NCBI GenBank assembly: GCA_017531585.1
Contig: JAFXKT010000001.1
Location: forward strand, 392,241 to 456,240
Length of the DNA: 64,000 bases
Direction of reading: 5' to 3'
DNA from: Candidatus Saccharimonadota bacterium
Lineage (GTDB): Bacteria; Patescibacteriota; Saccharimonadia; Saccharimonadales; Saccharimonadaceae
The notes under the pieces are model-generated. The model saw nothing but the letters and a program-made list of their open reading frames with translations, had not been told where the DNA came from and did no database searches. This document shows positions 57,408 to 64,000 of this stretch, piece after piece; positions within the stretch are counted from its first letter, which is position 1; each line of letters begins with the position of its first letter. Position numbers and translations under genes: made by a program.

Positions 57408-59402
57408 ATGACTGCAAAAATGGCTGATGGGGCCGAAGAGTACAATGCGTCTGAAATTCAGGTTTTGGAAGGTTTGGAACCGGTGCGTAAGCGCCCGGGC
57501 ATGTATATCGGCTCAACGGGTTATGATGGTCTACATCATTGTTTGAAGGAAATCGCTGACAACTCTATCGACGAAGCTATTGCTGGCTATGCAACGCAGG
57601 TTCGCGTAACTTTGCTTGCTGATGGCGGCTGTAGAGTCGATGATGATGGTCGTGGTATTCCTGTAGATATTCATCCAAAGACAAAATTGTCTGCACTCGA
57701 AACGGTTCTTACCGTTTTGCACGCAGGTGGTAAGTTTGGTGGCGGTGGATACAAGGTATCTTCTGGTCTTCACGGCGTAGGTTCGTCTGTCGTAAACGCA
57801 CTTTCGAATCACATGATCGCAGAAGTTTACAAAGAGGGTAAAGTTCACCATATCGAGTTTGAACGTGGTAAAACCACTGTTCCTTTTGCCGTAACTGGCA
57901 AAACAGATAAGCACGGTACAAGCGTTACTTTCTATCCAGATGAAACAATCTTTAAAGAGACTGTAACCTTTGACTACAAGTGGGTCGTAAATTATCTACG
58001 TCACCAGGCATATCTAACTAAAGGCATTATGACTAGCGTTTATGACGAACGTACTGGTCAGGCTGATAGTTTCTATTTTGAAGGTGGTATCAAGAGTTAC
58101 GTTCGCCGTTTGAACGAGGGCAAGGAAGTTCTATCTGATGATATCTTCTACGTTGAGAAGCCTATCGAAGATAGCGTTGTAGAGCTTGCTGTTCAGTATA
58201 ATGACACCTTTGCTGAAACAATGCGTCCATTCGCAAACAACGTTTTGACGCCAGAAGGCGGTATGCACGTTGTTGGCTTCCGTACAGCTCTTAACCGCTG
58301 TTTGAACGATTACGCTCGTAAGAATGGTCTTCTCAAAGAGAAGGAAGACAACCTTACTGGCGATGATATCAAGGAAGGTTTGACGGCAGTTGTGCTTGTT
58401 AAGCTTCCAGATCCACAGTTCGAAGGTCAGACCAAGAACAAGCTTGGTAACCCAGAAATTCGTGGTTATGTCGATAAGGTAATGAGCGAATATTTTGCTT
58501 ACTATCTTGAAGAGCATCCAGATATTGCAAAGAAGATCGTAAACAAGGCTACCTTGGCCGCTCGTGCTCGCAAAGCTGCTCGTGCTGCCCGCGATAATGT
58601 TATTCGCAAGGGTGCTTTCGAAGGTTTGAATTTGCCATCGAAGCTTGCTGACTGTTCTTCTCGTGATCGTACTCAGTGCGAGCTCTTTATCGTAGAGGGT
58701 AACTCTGCTGCTGGTTCCGCAAAGGAAGGTCGCGATTCAAAGATTCAGGCTATCTTGCCACTTCGTGGTAAGGTTCTTAATACCGAACGTGCTCGTCTAG
58801 ACAAGATGTATGCAAACGCAGAGATTGTATCTCTAATCAAGGCGCTTGGCGTTGGTATTGGTGACCAGTTTAATATTGATGGTCTTCGCTACTATAAGAT
58901 TGTATTCATGACTGATGCGGATGTTGATGGTGCGCATATCTCAACTTTGCTTCTTACATTCTTCTTCCGCTATATGCCAGAAGTTATTAAGGCTGGCCAC
59001 GTCTATCTTGCAAAGCCACCGCTATTTGGTCTTATCAAGGGTACTGGTTCTGGTCGTAAGATTGAATATATCTATAACGAAGATGTTCTCGAAGCTACAC
59101 TTACAAAGCGCATCGAAGAACGCCGTGCCGCTGGTACTAAGATTGATCCAGAAGCAGAGCGCTTCAAGCAGGCAGGTTATACCGCTCAGCAGCGCTTTAA
59201 GGGTCTAGGCGAAATGGATGCCGCTCAGCTTTGGGAGACAACCATGAACCCAGAAAAACGTACTCTTATCCGTGTAAATATTGAAGATGCTGAAAAAGCT
59301 GATGCAATCTTTACGAAGCTTATGGGTAACGAAGTGAATCTACGTAAAAACTTTATCCAAACGCGTGCAGCGTCGGTCGATTTGGACGATTTGGACTTCT
59401 AA
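57408..59402 (+). CDS. gyrB: DNA gyrase subunit B
   Basis: ATPase subunit that powers negative supercoiling. The 664-residue protein has the GHKL ATPase domain (VRKRPGMYIGSTG, EIADNSIDEA, DDDGRGIPV, GGGGYKVSSGLHGVGSSVVNAL), transducer domain, TOPRIM domain with VEGNSAAGSAKEGRD near 430 and the metal motif MTDADVDGAHI near 500, and the C-terminal GyrB tail QRFKGLGEMD. Short insertions typical of E. coli are missing. Followed 13 bases later by gyrA. Confidence 0.96.
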   Translation: MTAKMADGAEEYNASEIQVLEGLEPVRKRPGMYIGSTGYDGLHHCLKEIADNSIDEAIAGYATQVRVTLLADGGCRVDDDGRGIPVDIHPKTKLSALETVLTVLHAGGKFGGGGYKVSSGLHGVGSSVVNALSNHMIAEVYKEGKVHHIEFERGKTTVPFAVTGKTDKHGTSVTFYPDETIFKETVTFDYKWVVNYLRHQAYLTKGIMTSVYDERTGQADSFYFEGGIKSYVRRLNEGKEVLSDDIFYVEKPIEDSVVELAVQYNDTFAETMRPFANNVLTPEGGMHVVGFRTALNRCLNDYARKNGLLKEKEDNLTGDDIKEGLTAVVLVKLPDPQFEGQTKNKLGNPEIRGYVDKVMSEYFAYYLEEHPDIAKKIVNKATLAARARKAARAARDNVIRKGAFEGLNLPSKLADCSSRDRTQCELFIVEGNSAAGSAKEGRDSKIQAILPLRGKVLNTERARLDKMYANAEIVSLIKALGVGIGDQFNIDGLRYYKIVFMTDADVDGAHISTLLLTFFFRYMPEVIKAGHVYLAKPPLFGLIKGTGSGRKIEYIYNEDVLEATLTKRIEERRAAGTKIDPEAERFKQAGYTAQQRFKGLGEMDAAQLWETTMNPEKRTLIRVNIEDAEKADAIFTKLMGNEVNLRKNFIQTRAASVDLDDLDF

Positions 59403-59415
59403 GGAGAAATGAGAA

Positions 59416-62142
59416 ATGCCAAAGAAAGATGATGATAAGATTTTAGGAAACACTCCAGATAGCTCTGGAGAAGAAGATAGCAAGGTCGGAAACGTGCCTG
59501 ATAGTGCCGATGATAAAGGCGTAGATGAAACGATGGGAAATGTTAACCCTGACGAGAATGCCGAAGAAATTGATGAGGCCCTCGAAGAAGTCAAGGTTGG
59601 TGATCTTGTAGCAAAGAAGGGCGCTGATGGCGTAGAAGAATTGACGGTTGAAAACGTCATGGAAGACAGCTTCCTTCGCTACTCGATGTCCGTTATTATT
59701 GACCGCGCTTTGCCAGATGTTCGTGATGGTTTGAAGCCTGTTCATCGCCGTATTCTATACGCAATGGAAAAGAACGGCTGGAAAGCCCCACACGCAACGG
59801 TTAAGTCTGCTCGTATCGTTGGTGAAGTAATGGGTAAATACCACCCACACGGTGATTCTTCGATTTATGATGCAATGGTAAACCTTGCTCAGCCTTGGAA
59901 AGAGCGTTATACGCTTGTTGAAGGTCAGGGTAACTTTGGTTCCATGGATGGCGATGAGCCAGCTGCTTCTCGTTATACTGAGGCTCGCATGGACAAGGTT
60001 GGTTCCGCACTTCTTGCAGATATCGATAAGGAGACAGTAGATTTCCGTGATAACTTCGACGGTACAGAGAAGGAACCTGTAGTTCTTCCAGCAGCAGTGC
60101 CAAATATCTTGCTCAACGGCCAGATGGGTATTGCAGTTGGTATGGCAACGAATATTCCACCACACAACCTTGCTGAGGTTGTCGATGCAACAGTTGCTCA
60201 GATTGATAACCCAGACATTACTCTTAAAGAATTGATGAAGTATGTTAAGGGTCCAGATTTCCCAACTGGCGCAGAGGTATACGGTGGCGCACCAATGATT
60301 CAGGCTTACGAGACTGGTCGTGGTTCCGTTACAATTCGTGCTGTTACTCACATCGAAGAGCGCAAGAACGGTCGCTTTAATATTGTAATTACAGAAGTAC
60401 CTTATGGTATGAGCAAGGAAGGCTTTGTTGATAAGGTTCGTGAGCTTGTTCTCGCTAAGAAACTTGATCACATTGCTGACGCTCGTGACGAATCTGCACG
60501 TGGTAAAATCCGTGTTGTCGTTGAGCTAAAGAAGGATGCCTTCCCAAAGAAGATTTTGAACCAGCTTTACAAGCTTACTGGTCTTCAGACAACCTTCCAT
60601 TACAATGTTTTGGCACTCGTAAATGATGGTCGTGTACCAAAATTGCTCGGTTTGAAAGACATTTTGGCAGAGTTTATTAAGCACCGACAAATTGTTATTC
60701 ACCGCAGGACAGAATTTGAGCTCAAGAAAGCTAAAGATCGTGCTCATATCTTGGAAGGTTTGAAGATTGCCCTAGATAACATCGATGAAGTTATTAAGAC
60801 AATTCGCGAATCTTACGATGATGCCGATAAGCAGCTTATGTCGAAATTCGGTCTTAGCGAGATTCAGGCAGCCGCTATTCTTGCAATGCAGCTTCGCCGT
60901 CTCCAAGGACTAGAACGCGACAAGATTGAAGCAGAACTCAAAGAATTGCATGAGCTTATCAAGAAACTCGAAGCAATTCTCGCCGATGAAAACGAAATTC
61001 TACGCGTTATCAAGGAAGAACTCCTTGTTATGAAAGAGAAGTTCGGTGATGAACGTCGTAGTAAGATCTTTAACCATGAACTTGGTAAGTTTGCCGAAGA
61101 AGATTTGATTCCTGATGAAGAAAGCGTGGTTCTATTGACCGCTGAAGGTTACGTAAAGCGTGTTCTTCAGAGCGACTTCAAGAAGCAGAATCGTGGTGGT
61201 AAGGGTCGCCGTGGTATGACTACTAAGGAAGAGGATGTCATTGATACAATTGTGACTGCAAATTCGCATGACTTCATGATGTTCTTCACAAACCAGGGTA
61301 GAGTATTCCGCATCAAGGCTTACGAAGTTCCACAGAGCTCACTCGTTGCTAAGGGTACAGCTGCTGTCAATCTTTTGAACCTACATCCAGAAGAAAAGAT
61401 TACGGCAATGATCAAGCAAGGTACTGAGGCTGGTGATGATGGATTCCTATTCATGGCAACTCTCAAGGGTACTATCAAGAAGACGCCAGTTAAGGATTAT
61501 ACAAATATCCGTACGAATGGTTTGATCACGATCAAGCTCGATGATGGTGATGAACTTCGCTGGGTACGTGGTACGACTGGAAATAATGAAATAATTATTT
61601 CTACATCTGCTGGTCAGGCTGTTCGCTTTAACGAAGACGAAGTCCGCCCAATGGGTCGCGCTGCACGTGGTGTACGTGGTGTACGTCTCCGTCCAAACGA
61701 TACCGTTGTCGGTATGGATGTTGTAACTGATCCAGAAAACCAGAAGTTGATTGTTATTTCGACTAAGGGTTATGGCAAGATGACGGCCGCTACAAACTTC
61801 CCACCACACAAGCGTGGCGGTGTAGGCGTAAAGGTCGCTGCTATTACAAGCAAGACTGGCCCAATTGCAGCAGTTCATACTTTGGATCCAGAAGCAGAAG
61901 AGATTATCATGATGTCTACAAGCGGTCAGGCGATTCGCGTGGCAGTGAAGGATATTCCAACACTAGGACGCGCAACGCAGGGCGTACGCATTATGAAGCT
62001 CAATGATGGCGATTCTGTAGCTTCGATTGGTATTATTCCAAAAGATGAGCCAGAAGAGGAATCTGAGGCTAGCGAGGCTAAAGAGGCAGATAAAAAGGCC
62101 GAGAAGCCAGCTAAGACTGCTAAGCCTAAGAAAGCTGAATAA
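59416..62142 (+). CDS. gyrA: DNA gyrase subunit A with acidic N-terminal extension
   Basis: Breakage-reunion subunit. An acidic, Asp/Glu-rich extension of about 65 residues precedes the conserved DSFLRYSMSVIIDRALPDVRDG. Catalytic Tyr187 is in AASRYTEARM. HPHGDSSIYD places Ser148 and Asp152 at the quinolone-sensitive Ser83/Asp87 positions. The GyrA box is QNRGGKGRRGM near 595, with six-bladed beta-pinwheel repeats, which makes this GyrA and not ParC. It ends in a Glu/Lys/Ala-rich tail. AAGGAGA precedes the ATG. Confidence 0.96.
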   Translation: MPKKDDDKILGNTPDSSGEEDSKVGNVPDSADDKGVDETMGNVNPDENAEEIDEALEEVKVGDLVAKKGADGVEELTVENVMEDSFLRYSMSVIIDRALPDVRDGLKPVHRRILYAMEKNGWKAPHATVKSARIVGEVMGKYHPHGDSSIYDAMVNLAQPWKERYTLVEGQGNFGSMDGDEPAASRYTEARMDKVGSALLADIDKETVDFRDNFDGTEKEPVVLPAAVPNILLNGQMGIAVGMATNIPPHNLAEVVDATVAQIDNPDITLKELMKYVKGPDFPTGAEVYGGAPMIQAYETGRGSVTIRAVTHIEERKNGRFNIVITEVPYGMSKEGFVDKVRELVLAKKLDHIADARDESARGKIRVVVELKKDAFPKKILNQLYKLTGLQTTFHYNVLALVNDGRVPKLLGLKDILAEFIKHRQIVIHRRTEFELKKAKDRAHILEGLKIALDNIDEVIKTIRESYDDADKQLMSKFGLSEIQAAAILAMQLRRLQGLERDKIEAELKELHELIKKLEAILADENEILRVIKEELLVMKEKFGDERRSKIFNHELGKFAEEDLIPDEESVVLLTAEGYVKRVLQSDFKKQNRGGKGRRGMTTKEEDVIDTIVTANSHDFMMFFTNQGRVFRIKAYEVPQSSLVAKGTAAVNLLNLHPEEKITAMIKQGTEAGDDGFLFMATLKGTIKKTPVKDYTNIRTNGLITIKLDDGDELRWVRGTTGNNEIIISTSAGQAVRFNEDEVRPMGRAARGVRGVRLRPNDTVVGMDVVTDPENQKLIVISTKGYGKMTAATNFPPHKRGGVGVKVAAITSKTGPIAAVHTLDPEAEEIIMMSTSGQAIRVAVKDIPTLGRATQGVRIMKLNDGDSVASIGIIPKDEPEEESEASEAKEADKKAEKPAKTAKPKKAE

Positions 62143-62149
62143 ATAGCTA

Positions 62150-62182
62150 AAAGCCACTCCATATATATTATGGGGTGGCTTT
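62150..62182 (+). terminator. gyrA terminator
   Basis: AAGCCACTCC pairs with GGGTGGCTT around an AT-rich loop, then TTTTG. Confidence 0.88.
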
Positions 62183-62204
62183 TTGTTTCCAAAAATGTAG
62201 GCTT

Positions 62205-62284
62205 TAGCTTGCGATTTTGGCAAGCTAATACACCTTAGCGTTACTAGCTTATCTGGAATAACTTGCGGATTTCGCAAGCTAATG
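62205..62284 (+). repeat. Two related hairpins behind gyrA
   Basis: TAGCTTGC-gattttg-GCAAGCTA (about 62207-62229) and CTTGCG-gattt-CGCAAG (about 62262-62279) share the pattern CTTGCG-ATTT-GCAAGCTAA. The next 200 bases to 62446 hold TTATTTAC/GTAAATAA and no gene. Confidence 0.55.
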
Positions 62285-62446
62285 AGTATATAACAAAAAG
62301 ATTATTCATGGTGAGAAAGAGAGGGATGATTATTTACTAAGTAGCAATCGGTAAATAATGACTGCTAATTGTTGTTAAAAATAACAAAATAGGGGTAAGC
62401 GGAATAAAATGCTTGTTGTAAAAATAAAGTAAACAGGGGCAAGAAA

Positions 62447-62478
62447 AAGCGCCACACGTTGAAGCGAGGCGCGAAGAT
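62447..62478 (-). terminator. Terminator of the minus-strand orphan gene
   Basis: On the minus strand GCGCC-tcgcttcaacgtgt-GGCGC followed by TTTTTC. Confidence 0.75.
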
Positions 62479-62486
62479 GAGGAAGA

Positions 62487-63032
62487 TCAGTTTTTGATTC
62501 TGTAAACCTGGCCGGCAACAGTCTGAAAAGCGTATGAGGTGATCATGGAGACAATTCTATCTGTCTGAACGTGTCCGCCTGTGCCATAGACAGTACAACC
62601 TCTTGCGATTTTTTCGTCAATAAACTCTTTGTCGACAACGTGGTCATGGAGACATCCAGAGCTATTGTTATGCGTGTAGTCGTAATAGATGCCATCTACA
62701 TAGAAACTGTAGATATTGGCGTCTACGAAATGGCTAGTATTGACGTCGAGAGTGACTGTGCCTTTACCGGCTTTAGGATAGATCTGGTTTCCGGTAAGAG
62801 TAATGATTCCGCCCTTGGAGATATCGTACTCCAGGCCGTCCAGTTCGAGCTGCAGGGCAGTTGTAGTGCGATCTTCCTCCGTCTTGGAGATATAGGCAAC
62901 TACGGGCTCCTGAGCGTCCTTCGGAGCGTTTTTAAGCCATTCCTGAGCAAGCTTAGGGTCGCTTGTGATGTCTTCGCGGTAACGGAATACTTTGACGCGA
63001 CAAGGTAAGGTAGGGGTTTCTTTTCTGTTCAT
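62487..63032 (-). CDS. Orphan soluble protein
   Basis: A 181-residue soluble protein I do not recognise: a Lys/Arg-containing first third, a beta-rich middle (TALQLELDGLEYDISKGGIITLTGNQIY, in shorter pieces), and a Gly/His/Tyr-rich end with YTHNNSSGCLHDHVV that might bind metal through its His and Cys. A strong GAGGAGG precedes the ATG at 63032 (MNRKETPT); a longer upstream frame has no such site. Its own promoter and terminator and GC-rich codons put it with the other orphan genes. Confidence 0.68.
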   Translation of the reverse strand: MNRKETPTLPCRVKVFRYREDITSDPKLAQEWLKNAPKDAQEPVVAYISKTEEDRTTTALQLELDGLEYDISKGGIITLTGNQIYPKAGKGTVTLDVNTSHFVDANIYSFYVDGIYYDYTHNNSSGCLHDHVVDKEFIDEKIARGCTVYGTGGHVQTDRIVSMITSYAFQTVAGQVYRIKN

Positions 63033-63094
63033 TTTAGTTCCTCCTCGTAGGTAAAGATCGTTATCGTCTCTGGGTAGAGCGATGAACATGTATT

Positions 63095-63122
63095 ACTATA
63101 CCATCAATTGAAGAATAGTCAA
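63095..63122 (-). promoter_or_regulatory. Promoter of the minus-strand orphan gene
   Basis: On the minus strand TTGACT (63117-63122) and TATAGT (63095-63100), 16 bp apart. Confidence 0.7.
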
Positions 63123-63180
63123 TATGAGAGGGGAATACATAATATATATTGCAATATTATATATATGCTATAATGTGCTT

Positions 63181-63633
63181 ATGGATGTGGAGGATACAAA
63201 CGGTATTGGTGCTATTCTGTCCTTTGTTCTTGGATGGTTTATTGCGCAAACCGGCAAACTTCTTGGCGATATTATTCGCGCAGGCCGTCCTCTAAGTGGA
63301 CGTGAGATTATAGATTGTCTCGTTAGAAGTGGTGGAATGCCTAGCGGCCACACTGCAAGCTTTATTGCGTTGTCCGTATATTTGGGTATGCAATTTGGCT
63401 TTACGTCAGCGATCTTCGCATTGGCGATTTGTACGAGTGTTATTGTTATATATGATGCCGTAAATGTACGTTATGCGGTAGGTGAGCAGGGCAAATTATT
63501 GAACTTGATCGCACTCGATAGCAAGAAGAATTATAAGAAGCAGAAAGTTGTTGAAGGTCATACTGTTCCGCAGGCAATAATTGGAGGCATTATTGGCATC
63601 ACAATTGGCATAATAATGGGAAATATTTTCTAA
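63181..63633 (+). CDS. DUF212 / divergent PAP2-like membrane protein
   Basis: A 150-residue membrane protein matching the divergent PAP2 (YuiD/DUF212) pattern: SGGMPSGHTASFIAL near 50, VIVIYDAVNVRYAVGEQGKLLN near 88, and VVEGHTVPQAIIGGIIGI near 122. These recall acid phosphatase motifs, so it may act on a lipid phosphate such as an isoprenyl carrier; no activity is proven for the family to my knowledge. TATAAT (63169-63174) lies six bases before the ATG, so I prefer this start over an upstream ATG. Confidence 0.85.
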   Translation: MDVEDTNGIGAILSFVLGWFIAQTGKLLGDIIRAGRPLSGREIIDCLVRSGGMPSGHTASFIALSVYLGMQFGFTSAIFALAICTSVIVIYDAVNVRYAVGEQGKLLNLIALDSKKNYKKQKVVEGHTVPQAIIGGIIGITIGIIMGNIF

Positions 63634-63667
63634 AGCGCTTAACAGGGGTAGAGCGCTTATTTTTTAG
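63633..63667 (+). terminator. Terminator of the DUF212 gene
   Basis: AAGCGCTTA/TAGAGCGCTT, then ATTTTTT; isolates the rRNA promoter downstream. Confidence 0.85.
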
Positions 63668-63717
63668 CCAGATTTTGAAAAAAGTCGAGATTTTTTGAAA
63701 AAAGTCCAAAAAATCCC

Positions 63718-63746
63718 TTGACACTTTTTCTGAAGTTTTATAAGAT
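63718..63746 (+). promoter_or_regulatory. rRNA operon promoter with AT-rich upstream repeats
   Basis: Perfect TTGACA (63718-63723), 17-bp spacer, TAAGAT (63741-63746). Directly upstream, ATTTTGAAAAAAGTC and ATTTTTTGAAAAAAGTC stand in tandem at 63671-63707, like UP elements. The leader to 16S is about 210 bases. Confidence 0.8.
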
Positions 63747-63960
63747 AAGGACAGTTCAATTGCGAGATGTTAAACAAGAGCCAATCCACACGGCTTATAT
63801 CTAGTTTTGAGCGTATGAATTTTAACAATTTAATTGTGCAATTATATTTAGATTTATCTAAATAACATCGTCAGTCTTTTATTTGAGATTTAAGTTTCAA
63901 ATTTTCAAAGTCTTTGCCAAGTTAATAATTATCAAGAGATTTTTATTAGAGCAGAGCATT

Positions 63961-64000
63961 TTATGGAGAGTTTGATCCTGGCTCAGGATATATTTCATAA
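63961..64000 (+). rRNA. rrs: 16S rRNA, 5' end only (partial)
   Basis: AGAGTTTGATCCTGGCTCAG, the universal 27F site, lies at about 63967-63986. The next bases read GATATATTTCATAA in place of the expected GATGAACGCTGG, so the gene either carries an insertion right after the 27F site or is atypical. The window ends here. Confidence 0.8.

Noticed and set aside
62571..63008. 145-codon plus-strand frame opposite the orphan gene at 62487
   Set aside because: No promoter or SD; mirror of a GC-rich minus-strand gene with full signals.
1..64000. CRISPR arrays
   Set aside because: No series of equal repeats with regular unique spacers and no cas genes; repeated elements here are hairpins behind RNA genes.

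Overview
The window looks like a piece of a small, reduced Candidatus Saccharibacteria (TM7) or closely related CPR chromosome. This is inferred, not searched. The reasons are moderate GC, very compact gene packing, short or trimmed versions of housekeeping proteins (ThrRS without TGS domain, 269-residue MiaA, DnaG without zinc ligands), a type IV pilus cluster, a membrane-anchored Clp-type ATPase, a TraG/VirD4-like ATPase, few metabolic genes, and a 16S rRNA gene starting at the right edge. Most genes use ATG and the standard code with TAA, TAG and TGA stops. A striking feature is that many ORFs start 5-7 bases after a TATAAT-like box with no Shine-Dalgarno, so their mRNAs are probably leaderless; a second class has strong AAGGAGG sites.

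Layout. 1-3.8 kb: a partial gene, two tRNA-Arg genes followed by large hairpin repeats, a metallophosphoesterase, pyrG, and two tandem minus-strand small RNA genes. 3.8-8.3 kb: argS, a DUF2625 protein, mscL-orn-mmcQ-like operon, a small membrane protein. 8.3-17.5 kb: a structured intergenic region, dnaG-rpoD, type IV pilus genes (pilT, pilC, two tandem pilins, pilD), a Xer-type recombinase, ndk. 17.6-25.3 kb: tRNA-Arg(CCU), an orphan gene, a PH-domain membrane protein, a PPIase-like lipid-face chaperone, a SpoU methylase, tRNA-Gly with a duplicated 3' end, tRNA-Asp, a membrane Hsp100/Clp ATPase, tRNA-Thr. 25.3-30.7 kb: a surface module with SipW-like signal peptidase, small membrane proteins, a processive glycosyltransferase, an FctA/Spy0128-like pilin and a class B sortase. 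30.7-38.1 kb: tRNA-Ala, HAD protein, RibD-C reductase, GH30 glycosidase, MscS channel, tRNA-Val beside a scrambled copy of its own 5' half, a QEGLA/DUF1704 metallopeptidase, thrS. 38.1-47.1 kb: UvrD-like helicase, rpsF-ssb-rpsR-efp-miaA, regulators, rpmB, an M50 protease, a 133-nt small RNA, and a Nudix-RNase H fusion. 47.2-53.3 kb: rnpB, an XRE remnant, infC-rpmI-rplT, comM, tmRNA, and a large unexplained structured RNA with a near-consensus promoter. 53.4-64 kb: a TraG-like ATPase operon, gyrB-gyrA, an orphan gene, a DUF212/PAP2-like protein, and the rRNA promoter with the first bases of 16S.

How it fits together. Core replication, transcription, tRNA charging and translation genes are scattered among envelope genes (pili, sortase, glycosyltransferase, mechanosensitive channels) that suit an episymbiont living attached to a host cell. 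The most unusual content is in the RNA and non-coding DNA: at least four candidate small RNAs with their own promoters, palindromic repeats that sit directly behind tRNA and small RNA genes, tRNA-end duplications, a tmRNA with an odd T-loop, and a 16S gene that leaves the consensus right after the 27F site.
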